A stretch of DNA of 64,000 nt, from NCBI GenBank assembly GCA_963761475.1, contig CAVXGT010000034.1:1-64000 (forward strand), given 5' to 3'. The position numbers and the translations under genes were made by a program. Numbering within the stretch: the stretch's first letter is position 1; each line of letters starts with the position of its first letter. Shown here one piece after another: positions 10,062 to 19,362 of the stretch. The notes beneath the pieces are model-generated. The model worked only from the letters and a program-made list of their open reading frames with translations, was not told where the DNA came from and did not search any database. This DNA is from Ga0077555 sp963761475 (GTDB lineage Bacteria > Pseudomonadota > Alphaproteobacteria > Rhizobiales > Hyphomicrobiaceae).

Positions 10062-12530
10062 TCAATCGTCCTTCTTGCGGCGCGGGATCGACGGCACGGC
10101 ACCGGCCGGGCGGCTGGCGTCGCTGCCGTTTGCACCCTTGGGCCCGGGGAGCGCCTTCTTGGAGGTGGCGCCGACAAGGGCATCGCCGGCATCTTCACCG
10201 GTTGCCTCGTCCTCGTCGTCCTCCTCCTGCTGGATCTTCGGCTTCTTGGCGGGATCGGCGGGGATGTACTCGAAACCGAGCTTCTTATCCTCCTTCTCGC
10301 CCTCGACCTTGATCCGCACGACGCCACCATTGATGAGGCTGCCGAAGAGCAGCTGCTCGGCCAAGGGCTTCTTGATATGCTCCTGGATAACGCGCGCCAG
10401 GGGCCGGGCGCCGAACTTCTCGTCGTAGCCCTTGTCGGCGAGCCACTTGGTCGCTTCCTCGCTCAACTCGATGGTGACACCACGGTCGGCGAGCTGGGCT
10501 TCCAACTGGAAGACGAATTTCTCGACGACCTTGGTGATGACGGTCATCGGCAGGCTGTTGAAGGCCACGACTGCGTCGAGGCGGTTGCGGAACTCCGGCG
10601 TGAAGAGGCGGTTGATGGCCTCGGTGTCGTCGCCCTCACGCTTCGACCGATTGAAGCCGATGGCCGCCTTGGCAAGGTCGGAGGCGCCGGCATTGGTGGT
10701 CATGATGAGGATGACGTTGCGGAAGTCGACCTGCTTGCCGTTGTGATCGGTGAGCTTGCCGTGATCCATCACCTGCAGAAGGATGTTGAACAGGTCTGGA
10801 TGCGCCTTCTCGATCTCGTCCAGCAGCAGGACGGAGTGGGGATGCTGATCGATGCCATCGGTCAGCAGGCCGCCCTGATCGAAGCCGACGTAGCCTGGAG
10901 GCGCACCGATCAAACGCGAAACGGTGTGCTTTTCCATGTACTCGGACATGTCGAAGCGGAGCAGCTCGATGCCCATGAGGGAGGCGAGCTGCTTGGCGAC
11001 CTCGGTCTTGCCGACACCGGTCGGGCCTGAGAACAGGTAGCAGCCGATCGGCTTTTCCGGCTCACGCAGGCCTGCGCGCGACAACTTGATGGCCGAGGCC
11101 AGCGCAGTGATGGCCGCATCCTGACCAAAGACCAGGCGCTTCAAGTCCTTCTCGAGGTTGGACATGACCTCGGCGTCGGACTTGGACACGGTCTTCGGTG
11201 GGATGCGGGCCATGGTGGCGACCGTCTCCTCGACCTCCTTCACGGTGATCTTCTTCTTGCGCTTGCCCTCGGGCACCAACATCTGCGAGGCGCCGGTTTC
11301 GTCGATCACATCGATCGCCTTGTCGGGCAGCTTGCGGTCGTGGATGTACTTTGCGCTCAACTCGACCGCGGCCTTGATCGCAGGCGTCGTGTACTTGAGC
11401 TTGTGGAACTCCTCGAAGTAGGGCTTCAGGCCCTTCATGATCTCGATGGTGTCCTCGACTGTGGGCTCCTTGACGTCGATCTTCTGGAAGCGACGGACGA
11501 GGGCACGATCCTTCTCGAAGTGCTGGCGGTACTCCTTGTAGGTCGTGGAGCCGATGCAGCGCACCGTGCCGGCCTGCAGCGCGGGCTTCAAGAGATTGGA
11601 CGCATCCATGGCGCCACCTGACGTGGCACCCGCACCGATGACGGTGTGGATCTCGTCGATGAACAGGATCGCGCCGGGATAGTTCTCGATCTCCTTCATG
11701 ACGGCCTTGAGGCGCTCCTCGAAGTCGCCGCGATAGCGGGTGCCGGCGAGCAGGGTGCCCATGTCGAGCGAGAAGATCGTTGCGTTCTTCAAGACCTCGG
11801 GCACCTCGCCCTGCACGATCTTGCGGGCCAGGCCCTCGGCGATTGCCGTTTTGCCGACGCCGGGGTCACCCACGAACAGCGGGTTGTTCTTGGAGCGGCG
11901 GCAGAGCACCTGGATGGTGCGCAAGACCTCGGACTCGCGACCGATCAGCGGATCGATGCGGCCGTCGCGCGCCTTCTTGTTCAAGTTGACACAGTAGTTC
12001 GAGAGCGCGTCGCCCTGCTTCTTGCCGTCGGCGCTTTCGCTCGCTTCGTTCTCGTCGACGCCGCGCGCGGGACGCGGTTCGCTGGCGCCTGGACGCTTGG
12101 CGATGCCATGGCTGACGTACTGGACGGCGTCGAACCGGGTCATCTCCTGCTCCTGCAGGAAAAAGGCGGCGTGGCTTTCGCGCTCGGCGAAGATGGCGAT
12201 CAGCACGTTGGCGCCCGTCACCTCCTCACGGCCGGAGGATTGCACGTGGACGACGGCACGATGGATGACACGCTGGAAGCTGGTGGTGGGCTGGGCGTCG
12301 GCGGCGCCCTTGCGGACGAGGCCGTCGAGCTCGGTGTCGAGATAGGTCGTCACGCGACGGCGCAGCTCGTCGAGATTGACATTGCAGGCGCGCATGACTG
12401 CGGCTGCATCGCGGTCGTCGATGAGGGCCAGCAACAGATGTTCGAGCGTGGCGTACTCGTGGCTACGCTCGTTGGCAAACTCCAGCGCCCGATGGAGCGC
12501 CTGCTCGAGGCTTTGCGAGAAGGATGGCAC
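10062..12530 (-). CDS. clpA: ClpA, ATPase subunit of the ClpAP protease
   Basis: An 822-residue AAA+ unfoldase that feeds substrates to ClpP and receives N-degron substrates from ClpS. An N-terminal double Clp-N repeat (residues 1-150) is followed by ATPase D1 with Walker A GDPGVGKTAIAEG (221-233) and Walker B ILFIDEIH, and D2 with GPTGVGKTEVAKQ (502-514) and VLLLDEIEKAH. Past the usual end (about 760) there is an added, highly charged tail rich in Asp/Glu then Lys/Arg, ending RRKKDD. The start is GTG (12530), 7 nt after the clpS stop, with GGAG in the overlap zone, so translation is probably coupled to clpS. Confidence 0.97.
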   Translation of the reverse strand: MPSFSQSLEQALHRALEFANERSHEYATLEHLLLALIDDRDAAAVMRACNVNLDELRRRVTTYLDTELDGLVRKGAADAQPTTSFQRVIHRAVVHVQSSGREEVTGANVLIAIFAERESHAAFFLQEQEMTRFDAVQYVSHGIAKRPGASEPRPARGVDENEASESADGKKQGDALSNYCVNLNKKARDGRIDPLIGRESEVLRTIQVLCRRSKNNPLFVGDPGVGKTAIAEGLARKIVQGEVPEVLKNATIFSLDMGTLLAGTRYRGDFEERLKAVMKEIENYPGAILFIDEIHTVIGAGATSGGAMDASNLLKPALQAGTVRCIGSTTYKEYRQHFEKDRALVRRFQKIDVKEPTVEDTIEIMKGLKPYFEEFHKLKYTTPAIKAAVELSAKYIHDRKLPDKAIDVIDETGASQMLVPEGKRKKKITVKEVEETVATMARIPPKTVSKSDAEVMSNLEKDLKRLVFGQDAAITALASAIKLSRAGLREPEKPIGCYLFSGPTGVGKTEVAKQLASLMGIELLRFDMSEYMEKHTVSRLIGAPPGYVGFDQGGLLTDGIDQHPHSVLLLDEIEKAHPDLFNILLQVMDHGKLTDHNGKQVDFRNVILIMTTNAGASDLAKAAIGFNRSKREGDDTEAINRLFTPEFRNRLDAVVAFNSLPMTVITKVVEKFVFQLEAQLADRGVTIELSEEATKWLADKGYDEKFGARPLARVIQEHIKKPLAEQLLFGSLINGGVVRIKVEGEKEDKKLGFEYIPADPAKKPKIQQEEDDEDEATGEDAGDALVGATSKKALPGPKGANGSDASRPAGAVPSIPRRKKDD

Positions 12531-12537
12531 CTTGGAG

Positions 12538-12903
12538 CTACTCCTTTTCCATCGTGCACTGCAGCGGATGCTGATGCTGCCGTGAGAAATCCATAACCTG
12601 GGTCACCTTGGTTTCGGCGACCTCGTACGTGTAGACGCCGCAGATGCCCACGCCCTTGTGATGAACATGGAGCATGATCCGCATAGCGTCCTCGCGGCCC
12701 TTGTTGAAGAAGCGCTCGAGAACATGCACGACGAACTCCATCGGCGTGTAATCGTCGTTCAACAACAGCACCTTGTACAGGCTCGGACGCTTGGTCTTAG
12801 GCCGGGTCTTGGTGATGATCCCGGTCTTGCCGTCGCCGCCCTGATCGTCGCCGGAGCCCTTCTTGTCGTCAGACATCAGCTCCATAGGCTTGAATTCGCT
12901 CAT
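12538..12903 (-). CDS. clpS: ClpS, ATP-dependent Clp protease adaptor
   Basis: A 121-residue adaptor that presents N-end-rule substrates to ClpA. After a polar N-terminal arm the fold is complete. It includes YKVLLLNDDYTPMEFVV (the N-degron pocket region), FNKGREDAMRIMLHVHHKG and GVYTYEVAETKV, which are diagnostic. It sits 7 bp upstream of clpA in a two-gene operon, the standard proteobacterial order. Confidence 0.96.
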   Translation of the reverse strand: MSEFKPMELMSDDKKGSGDDQGGDGKTGIITKTRPKTKRPSLYKVLLLNDDYTPMEFVVHVLERFFNKGREDAMRIMLHVHHKGVGICGVYTYEVAETKVTQVMDFSRQHQHPLQCTMEKE

Positions 12904-13087
12904 CCCTCATCCCCGACGGTCGCTAGCTGGAGACCGCGCGGCCATGTTGCATTTATCATCGCGCCAGCCGCCTCGCGTGTGGGGCCATAGTAGTGGCAGC
13001 ATGCACCGGATCGCAAACAGTGAATAGTGGGTCTGTCCGCTAGCGTTGATGGCGCCGTTACCAACCTATGTGGAGATCCACGGGGGC
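12904..13087. other. Upstream region of clpS-clpA
   Basis: Non-coding stretch between the clpS start and the phasin terminator. It must hold the clpSA promoter, but I cannot pick a convincing -35/-10 pair. Confidence 0.4.
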
Positions 13088-13118
13088 AAAAAAAAGGCCC
13101 GGCAAGCGCCGGGCCTTT
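13088..13118 (-). terminator. Rho-independent terminator downstream of the phasin gene
   Basis: An 11-bp perfect stem AAAGGCCCGGC/GCCGGGCCTTT (13093-13103 and 13108-13118) with a 4-nt loop. On the minus strand it is followed by a run of eight T (13095-13088). It is oriented to end phasin transcription about 130 nt past its stop. Confidence 0.85.
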
Positions 13119-13247
13119 CAGAGATCCGTGAAGTTGTGCGTGAAACCCGCAGTGATCCTGGAACGCGTGATCGCGGAGGCACATGGCATTCCTGAACACT
13201 TTTGCCTAATGCGTGCTTGCGAACGCCCGGCCCGGTTGGGGTCGGGG

Positions 13248-13577
13248 TCAGCGGCCGACGGTCATGGCCTTCTCGAACGGCTTGGTCGCCTCCTTGGCGA
13301 GCTGCGCGTACATGCCGCCGATCTTGGTCCACTGCTGCATGTAGTCGTCGTAGGCCCGCTTGGCGTAGTTGCTCTGGATCTCGAAAGCCTGCTCGACAGA
13401 GCGCGCAGACATCAACTTCTCCATCGTGTGGGTGCCGTCCTCGAGCGAGCGCTTGGTGTAATCGCTCATCTCGGCAGCGATGGTCTGCCAGCTCTTGCCC
13501 CAATCGGTCATGACTTTCATGGCCGTTTCGACACTGTTCTGGTTGAGGCGCTGCATGTCTTCGAAGGGCTTCATCAT
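13248..13577 (-). CDS. Phasin family protein
   Basis: A 109-residue, helix-rich, cysteine-free protein with the phasin pattern. It is amphipathic throughout, with SVETAMKVMTDWGKSW near the start and SVEQAFEIQSNYAKRAYDDY in the middle. Phasins coat polyhydroxyalkanoate granules and control their size. It has AGGAG before the two adjacent ATGs (13577, 13574). Its upstream region carries a PhaR-type operator over a good sigma-70 promoter, which independently supports the phasin call. No PHA synthase is in the window. Confidence 0.85.
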   Translation of the reverse strand: MMKPFEDMQRLNQNSVETAMKVMTDWGKSWQTIAAEMSDYTKRSLEDGTHTMEKLMSARSVEQAFEIQSNYAKRAYDDYMQQWTKIGGMYAQLAKEATKPFEKAMTVGR

Positions 13578-13660
13578 GGCTCGAGGCTCCTGCTTCCCGG
13601 GTTTGGCCGGGCGTTGCTCCTGAATATGGTCCGCGGCGCTCCTGGCTGCCGTCGAATAGA

Positions 13661-13711
13661 GAAATATGTGCAGCGCACAATGAAGTCAAGAAAAATGCTG
13701 CATTGCAGCAT
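13661..13711 (-). promoter_or_regulatory. Phasin promoter with PhaR-type operators
   Basis: On the minus strand TTGACT (13684-13689), a 17-nt spacer and TATTTC (13661-13666) form a good sigma-70-type promoter about 80 nt before the phasin start. The spacer contains the palindrome TGTGCAGCGCACA (13667-13679). Just upstream of the -35 is ATGCTGCATTGCAGCAT (13695-13711), which contains CTGC-N3-GCAG. That motif is the reported binding site of the PHA-responsive repressor PhaR in Paracoccus and Rhodobacter. Repression relieved by PHA is the likely control. Confidence 0.65.
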
Positions 13712-13823
13712 CGCCCATTAACCCTCCCTGCATCAGGAACTGTCACACTGTGGGCCATTGCCGCGTAAGGCGCCCTATTGGTGCCCAAAAACCGTGGCGT
13801 AATGAGTTTCGAGGGACGGCACC

Positions 13824-15470
13824 ATGCACTGGTCGCAACCAGTCGGTGCCGAGCCGGCCAGCCGCATTCGGCTCGCCAGCAACGGACGGGGACCTATCGT
13901 GCTCGGCACATGCGCAATTGGCGGCAAGGGAAGCCGAATCGTAGCGTTCTGCTGCGTGATCGCCGCGCTGACCCTACTGCCGATGCATGGCACGCATGCA
14001 GCCGAGCGCTATGCGGCCATGACAATCGACGTCAATTCCGGCCGGATCCTGCACGCCGAGGCTGGCGACGAAACCCGTTATCCGGCCTCACTCACCAAGA
14101 TGATGACGATCTACCTGGTGTTCGAGCGGCTCGAAGAGGGCAAGCTCAGCTTGGCGACGTCGATCCGGGTCTCGGAGACAGCGGCGGAAGAGCCACCTTC
14201 GAAGCTCGGGCTGAAGCCGGGCTCTACAATCACGGTCGAGAACGCCATCAAGGCGCTGGTGACCAAGTCGGCCAATGACATCGCGGTGGCGATCGCCGAG
14301 CACATCGCCGGCAGCGAAGCCGCATTTGCGCGGCTGATGACGGCCAAGGCGCATGAGCTCGGGATGAAGCGGACGACATTCCGCAACGCCAACGGGCTGC
14401 CGAATGACGAGCAGACAACGACCGCCCGCGACATGGCGCTTCTGGGCATGCGGCTCTACGACCACTTTCCCGATCGCGTCGGCATATTTTCGCTGCGCAG
14501 CTTCAGCTACAACGGGCGCACCTATCGCAACCACAACACCATGCTCGGCCGGTTTCCGGGGCTCGAAGGCCTGAAGACCGGCTACACGCGCCAGTCCGGA
14601 TATAATCTGGTTGCCTCGGTGCGCCGCGACGGGCGGCATGTGATCGGCGTGGTGTTCGGAGGAAAGAGCGGTTCAGCCCGCAATGCGCGCATGCAGGTGC
14701 TGCTTTCGCGCGCCATGCAACGGGCAACGACGGAGCGCTCTCGCCAGCCGGATGTGCCGTCGTTTCGCCATAAGCGCCCCATGCTGATCGCCAGACCTGC
14801 CAGCGTGCCACGCGCCGAGCCGCGCCTCGTCGAACCCGTCAAGCGGATCGACGAGCGCGGTGGAAGGATCAGGATGGCCGCACAAATCGGCCAAAACTCT
14901 ACGGTTGCAGCGGCGATCTCGGAGGAGGCGCAAGCGACGCCGGCAGTCGCCCCGCCAGCGCCAGCCCCCTACCGGATGGCGCGCGTGCGGGCCGTCAGCG
15001 TGTTGCCGTTGGCACAGCCACCTGCGCCACTGGCGCCGGCCCCGATCGCCGTGCGGCAGCCGCCCGTGCTCGGTGCGCCGCCGGTCCAGGCGAACAGCAT
15101 GGGGCTCGGCAGGACACCCTCGACGCTGCAGGCACAGGCCGAGCAACTGGCCTTGCGGCGCTCGATCATGCCGGCCAGCAACGATGCGCCGGCAGCACAG
15201 CCCCAATGGGCGGCACCGGCCGCGGGAGCGTTGCAGATCCAGATCGGCGCTTTCAGCGCGCAATCGGAAGCTCTGAAACAGCTTGAGATGGCTCGCGAGC
15301 GGACAGGCGCGCTGCTGGCGCAAGCCGGACTTGCGACGCCGGTCGTGACGGTGAAGGGACGCACTTTCTACCGCGCGCGGTTCACCGGCTTTGAAGCCTC
15401 AGCGGCGGCGAATGCCTGCAATGCGCTCAGGCGCCACCGGTTCGATTGCCTGGTAGCGCGGGCCGAATAA
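13824..15470 (+). CDS. D-alanyl-D-alanine carboxypeptidase (S11) with C-terminal SPOR domain
   Basis: A 548-residue periplasmic penicillin-binding protein that trims pentapeptides of peptidoglycan. The signal/anchor is at residues 38-60 (ends THAAE). The serine DD-peptidase domain has SxxK at Ser89-Lys92 (PASLTKM), SxN at Ser149-Asn151 (TKSANDIA) and KTG at 251-253 (LEGLKTGYT). A Pro/Ala-rich linker (about 300-455) leads to a C-terminal SPOR domain (IQIGAFSAQSEALKQLEMA onward), which binds denuded septal glycan. This architecture is common in rhizobia. Start ATG 13824 is followed by a long polar N-terminus; a later start cannot be excluded. Confidence 0.9.
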   Translation: MHWSQPVGAEPASRIRLASNGRGPIVLGTCAIGGKGSRIVAFCCVIAALTLLPMHGTHAAERYAAMTIDVNSGRILHAEAGDETRYPASLTKMMTIYLVFERLEEGKLSLATSIRVSETAAEEPPSKLGLKPGSTITVENAIKALVTKSANDIAVAIAEHIAGSEAAFARLMTAKAHELGMKRTTFRNANGLPNDEQTTTARDMALLGMRLYDHFPDRVGIFSLRSFSYNGRTYRNHNTMLGRFPGLEGLKTGYTRQSGYNLVASVRRDGRHVIGVVFGGKSGSARNARMQVLLSRAMQRATTERSRQPDVPSFRHKRPMLIARPASVPRAEPRLVEPVKRIDERGGRIRMAAQIGQNSTVAAAISEEAQATPAVAPPAPAPYRMARVRAVSVLPLAQPPAPLAPAPIAVRQPPVLGAPPVQANSMGLGRTPSTLQAQAEQLALRRSIMPASNDAPAAQPQWAAPAAGALQIQIGAFSAQSEALKQLEMARERTGALLAQAGLATPVVTVKGRTFYRARFTGFEASAAANACNALRRHRFDCLVARAE

Positions 15471-15513
15471 CAGGACCGAGGCGGGTGCGGGCCGAAGCAC
15501 GGCTGCGGCAAAT

Positions 15514-16206
15514 TCACGCCAGATCCGCCAGCAACACTTCCTTGGCCTCGTTCACCTTCGCTGCGAGATAGGTCGAACCGCCGCGATCGGGATGCAGCTT
15601 GAGCATGAGTTCACGATGAGCGCGGCGCACCTCATCGGCGCCAGGCTGGCCGCTCAAGCCCAGAATTTCCAAGGCCTCATCACGGGACATCCGGCCATCG
15701 GGCCCTTTCGGCTCTTCGGCTTCGGCGCGGGCCAGGTCATCGCGCCAGGTGGGGTGGACACGATCGAGATAGGCCTCGATCAGACGCGCGGATTCAGGAT
15801 CGGTGAAGCGGCAGTCCTGCCACAAGTGCGCCAATTCGACGGGCTTGAGGTTCTCCACGCGGCGACCGGCGAAGAAGCCCTTACGGACGCGCCCGCGCAT
15901 GCGGCCGCTGGCGTGCTCGAGCTCCATCTCGAGGTGCTCGGTCTCGACGCGAGAGGTCTGGCCGGGGCTGGTGGCGATGCGATCAGAGACGTTGGGATTG
16001 GAAAGTAGCCAGAAGCCGAGCAAAGCAACCGGGATGGCGAGGGTCAGGCCGCCGCGGGCAACCAGGATGGCTGCCACGACGAGCGATGCGGCACCGGCGA
16101 TGCGGACGGCGAGCCGCGCCAAGTGGCCGGGATTGGCGGCCGCGAATGTTTTCAGCGCCCAATACCCCAGCGCCAATGCGATCAATCCCAGGATGAAGGG
16201 TTGCAT
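15514..16206 (-). CDS. Membrane-anchored DnaJ-domain protein
   Basis: A 230-residue protein with two or three N-terminal membrane segments (about 3-20, 32-50 and 52-68) and a C-terminal J domain (about 175-230) with the Hsp70-stimulating HPD in LMLKLHPDRGG. The J-domain form resembles TIM14/DjlA-like short J proteins. It would recruit DnaK to the inner membrane. Its start lies 3 bp after the stop of the VWA gene upstream, so the two form an operon. It is convergent with the DD-carboxypeptidase gene. Confidence 0.8.
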   Translation of the reverse strand: MQPFILGLIALALGYWALKTFAAANPGHLARLAVRIAGAASLVVAAILVARGGLTLAIPVALLGFWLLSNPNVSDRIATSPGQTSRVETEHLEMELEHASGRMRGRVRKGFFAGRRVENLKPVELAHLWQDCRFTDPESARLIEAYLDRVHPTWRDDLARAEAEEPKGPDGRMSRDEALEILGLSGQPGADEVRRAHRELMLKLHPDRGGSTYLAAKVNEAKEVLLADLA

Positions 16207-16209
16207 GGG

Positions 16210-17031
16210 CTATTTGCGGCTCATGTCGGTCAGAAGTTGGCGGGCGGCGGCATTGCGCCCCTGCTCGGCCAGATGCTCGAGCGCCTTGATGCCACCTGCC
16301 GCATAGACGGCAACGGCGCGCAAGAGCTCGCGCAGCTGCTCGGCGGCGCCCTCGTCGAAGCGGCACCACGCGCCACGCGTCAGGCGGGCGATCTCACGGA
16401 AAGCCACAGTGGCGGCCCGGTTGGAGCCCTCCTGGAAAATGAAAACGGGAACGCCCAGAAGCGCCAACTCGCCGGCACGGCCGCAGAGATCGTCGACATC
16501 CTCCTCCATGCAATCACCAACGTAGACGAGGGCTGAAACGCGCTGGCGCTCGCACTCGGACCGGGCATGGGAGAGCACTTTGCGGATCTGGGTGTAGCCA
16601 CCCTGGCAGGAGACTGACGTCATCAGGCGGGCCAAAGCGGCGGGATCGTCGACCCAGCGGGAAGCCCGGCATTCGCCAGCGCCGCGAAAATAAACGAGTT
16701 GTACATCGAGGCCGCCAATGTCGCGGACGACGTCGAACATCTCGGTCTGGAGCGCCAGCGCCATGTCCCAGGTGGGCTGGCGGCTCATGGTGGCATCCAT
16801 GGCAAACACCAGCCGCCCCCGGCCAGCCTGCTGTACCGGCGACAAGGTCTTCACGCGGGCGAGGAAAGCGTCGACCTCGGCCGAGGAAGAGCGGCCGGCA
16901 TCGGGGACCTGGGACGACGCGGGGCCGCGCGCGACATTACCGGCAGCGCCCGGCTGGCGGGCGGTCGGCGCGGGGCTGGTGCGCTCCGACGTGGTGCGCG
17001 CGCTGCGTGGTTTCCCGGGTTCGTCGGACAC
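16210..17031 (-). CDS. VWA-domain protein paired with a J-domain protein
   Basis: A 273-residue soluble protein. A low-complexity Ser/Pro/Arg-rich N-terminus (1-50) precedes a von Willebrand A fold starting RGRLVFAMDATMSR. That is a MIDAS-like site with DATMS in place of the usual DxSxS, so metal binding may be altered. ALVYVGDCMEEDVDDL and FIFQEGSN continue the fold. The start is GTG 17031 with AAGGAGG about 11 nt upstream. Tight linkage to the J-domain gene suggests a shared chaperone or stress role, which is inference. Confidence 0.7.
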   Translation of the reverse strand: MSDEPGKPRSARTTSERTSPAPTARQPGAAGNVARGPASSQVPDAGRSSSAEVDAFLARVKTLSPVQQAGRGRLVFAMDATMSRQPTWDMALALQTEMFDVVRDIGGLDVQLVYFRGAGECRASRWVDDPAALARLMTSVSCQGGYTQIRKVLSHARSECERQRVSALVYVGDCMEEDVDDLCGRAGELALLGVPVFIFQEGSNRAATVAFREIARLTRGAWCRFDEGAAEQLRELLRAVAVYAAGGIKALEHLAEQGRNAAARQLLTDMSRK

Positions 17032-17311
17032 CTGCGGCTTGTCCTCCTTGTTCGCCTGCCAACCACCTGGTCGATGCGCGCCCTGGCAGTCTGGCGCCGC
17101 ACATGCTCCGCTCAGATCTTACGCAGCACGGTTGCCAACACCATGTTGCCAGCCGTCTCCTGCATCGAAACAGGGCCATGATCGCCCTCGGCTCATCGCA
17201 ACCGCGACATCGCCTCGTTTCAGCGGCTAACATGGCCCTCAGCTCGGGCCAACACAACCTCGTGGCTCACCAAATCGCGATTTCTGCGAGCCCGCACCGA
17301 AGGAGACAACC

Positions 17312-18190
17312 ATGGCCACTTCCTTTCCCAACCCCGCACCGCTCGTCACCGCCGAAGCGCTGGCCAAGGAGCTCGGCGGCGACAAGCTGCGGATCTTCGA
17401 TTGCACGACGTTCCTGCATCCGCTCGCAGACAATTCGGGGCTACGGGTGGAAAGCGGCCGCCAGGGTTATGACGAGGGGCATATTCCCGGTGCCGCGTTC
17501 CTGGATCTGGCCAGCGAGCTTTCCGATACCGCTAGCCCTTACCGGTTCGCCACACCCGATGCTGAGACGTTTGCGCGCCAAGCGGGCCGGCTCGGGATCG
17601 GGGACGATACGCGCGTGGTGCTTTACGACCGGACCTACGGGGCCTGGGGCGCGCGGGTATGGTGGATGCTGAAAGGCTATGGCTTCGACAACGCGCGCGT
17701 GCTGGACGGCGGGCTCACGACCTGGAAGGCCAGCGGGCTGGCGGTGGAGACGAAGGCCAACAGCTACCCGGCTGCGACCTTCACGACGCGGCTGCGGCCT
17801 GGTCATTTCGTCGGCAAGGACGAGGTGAAGGCTGCCATCGGCGAACGGGGAGCGAAAATCGTCAACGCGCTGCTACCCGAACAGCACATCGGCACCAGCG
17901 GCGTGCACTACGGGCGGCCGGGGCGGATTCCCGGGAGCTGCAATGTCCCCTCGCGCGGCATCGTCGATGCCAAGACGCAGGCCTTCCTGCCACCTGAAGA
18001 GCTACGGCAGCGCTTTGCCGAGCAAGGGCTGCTCAGCGACACGCGCGTCATCGCCTATTGCGGCGGCGGCATTGCGGCTTCGCTCACGGCACTGGCGCTG
18101 ACGGCGCTCGGCGCCAAGGACGTCGGCGTCTACATGAATTCGATGCAGGAATGGACGCAGGACGAGAGCTGCCCGATGGACGTGGGGTGA
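17312..18190 (+). CDS. sseA: 3-mercaptopyruvate sulfurtransferase / thiosulfate sulfurtransferase
   Basis: A 292-residue two-rhodanese-domain enzyme that moves sulfane sulfur from 3-mercaptopyruvate to thiols or cyanide. The N-terminal, non-catalytic domain has GYDEGHIPGAAFLDL. The C-terminal domain holds the nucleophile Cys250 in VIAYCGGGIAAS, a variant of the CGSGVTA loop of mercaptopyruvate enzymes, and RIPGSCNVP. A strong AAGGAG precedes ATG 17312. Cytoplasmic, and probably a single gene. Confidence 0.93.
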   Translation: MATSFPNPAPLVTAEALAKELGGDKLRIFDCTTFLHPLADNSGLRVESGRQGYDEGHIPGAAFLDLASELSDTASPYRFATPDAETFARQAGRLGIGDDTRVVLYDRTYGAWGARVWWMLKGYGFDNARVLDGGLTTWKASGLAVETKANSYPAATFTTRLRPGHFVGKDEVKAAIGERGAKIVNALLPEQHIGTSGVHYGRPGRIPGSCNVPSRGIVDAKTQAFLPPEELRQRFAEQGLLSDTRVIAYCGGGIAASLTALALTALGAKDVGVYMNSMQEWTQDESCPMDVG

Positions 18191-18267
18191 GGCGGGGCCA
18201 GCGACGTTGCAGCGGCGAGGCGGTCGGCAGCTCAGTCGGCCTATTGCAGGCGCAAATCGCATGCTAA

Positions 18268-18681
18268 GTGTCGGCGATGAAAATCCATGTCGAGACCACA
18301 GTTGCGGAGCCCATCGCGAAAGTCTGGACCGGCTATACGTCGGCGGACGCGATGACGAAGTGGAATTTCGCGTCCGATGACTGGCATGCGCCCCGCGCCA
18401 CGGTCGACCTGCGCGAGGGCGGCACGTTCTCGTCGCGCATGGAAGCCAAGGACGGGAGCGCGGGGTTCGATTTTGCCGGCACCTATACGCGGATCATCAG
18501 GCACGAGCTGATCGCGTACACATTCGGGGACAGGACCGCAGAAGTGACGTTCTCGGAGGGCCCCGGCGGCGTGACGGTCGGCGTGACGTTCGACAGCGAA
18601 GACGAAAACCCGGTTGATCTGCAACGCGCCGGCTGGCAAAGCATCCTCAACAATTTCAAGAGATATGTTGAAACGCCATGA
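18268..18681 (+). CDS. SRPBCC / AHSA1-type ligand-binding protein
   Basis: 137 residues of the Bet v 1-like SRPBCC fold of the Aha1 C-terminal type. It opens ETTVAEPIAKVWTGYTSADAMTKW, contains FAGTYTRIIRHELIAYTF, and ends with the usual final helix GWQSILNNFKRYVET. The start is GTG 18268, with ATG 18277 as an alternative. The next gene starts inside its stop codon (ATGA), so the two are coupled. The pairing of an SRPBCC protein with a PhnB-like VOC protein is frequent. The ligand is unknown. Confidence 0.85.
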   Translation: MSAMKIHVETTVAEPIAKVWTGYTSADAMTKWNFASDDWHAPRATVDLREGGTFSSRMEAKDGSAGFDFAGTYTRIIRHELIAYTFGDRTAEVTFSEGPGGVTVGVTFDSEDENPVDLQRAGWQSILNNFKRYVETP

Positions 18682-19163
18682 CGTCTACAACGGCCAAGAA
18701 CACGGTCTGCCTCTGGTATGACAAAGACGCGGAGGCGGCTGCGCAATTCTATGCGGCGACGTTTCCCGACAGCTTCGTTGGCGCCGTCAGCAGGGCGCCC
18801 GGCGATTACCCCTCCGGGAAAGAGGGCGACGTGCTGGTCGTGTCGTTCACGGTCGCAGGCGTTGCCTGCATCGGCTTGAATGGTGGGCCTGCCTTCCGCC
18901 ATAACGAAGCGTTCTCGTTTCAGATCGCAACCGATGACCAGGCGGAGACCGACCGCTACTGGAACGCGATCGTCGAGAATGGCGGTGAGGCAAGCGCGTG
19001 CGGATGGTGCAAGGACAAGTGGGGCATATCCTGGCAGATCACGCCGCGCGTGCTGACCGATGCGCTTGCCGCCGGCGGGCCTGAGGCGAAGCGGGCGTTC
19101 GCCGCCATGATGGAGATGACGAAGATCGACGTCGCCGCCATCGAGGCGGCCCGGCGCGGCTGA
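18678..19163 (+). CDS. PhnB-like VOC family protein
   Basis: 161 residues with the 3-demethylubiquinone-methyltransferase-like/PhnB VOC pattern. It has VCLWYDKDAEAAAQFYAATF at the start, VSFTVAGVACIGLNGG and FSFQIATDDQAETDRYW, then GWCKDKWGISWQITP near the end. The catalytic or metal ligands of true glyoxalases are not obvious. It overlaps the SRPBCC gene by 4 nt (ATGA), which implies translational coupling. The function is unassigned despite a clear fold. Confidence 0.87.
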   Translation: MTSTTAKNTVCLWYDKDAEAAAQFYAATFPDSFVGAVSRAPGDYPSGKEGDVLVVSFTVAGVACIGLNGGPAFRHNEAFSFQIATDDQAETDRYWNAIVENGGEASACGWCKDKWGISWQITPRVLTDALAAGGPEAKRAFAAMMEMTKIDVAAIEAARRG

Positions 19164-19362
19164 CGGGCAGCGCATGGCAGGCGCCGCGCGCTGAATTCGA
19201 GGTAGGACGCACGCGCCGCACGCTTAATCCCGGACGGCGCTTGGCCGAGGTGGGCTTGCGGCGCCGGGCTGACGACGGCTTGGTTGGGCCCCGCCTCGGA
19301 CGTGCCCCCCTTCCCACAACCCGCACCTTATGTCGATTGTTGCGTGAGGCGGCGCGGCCAAT

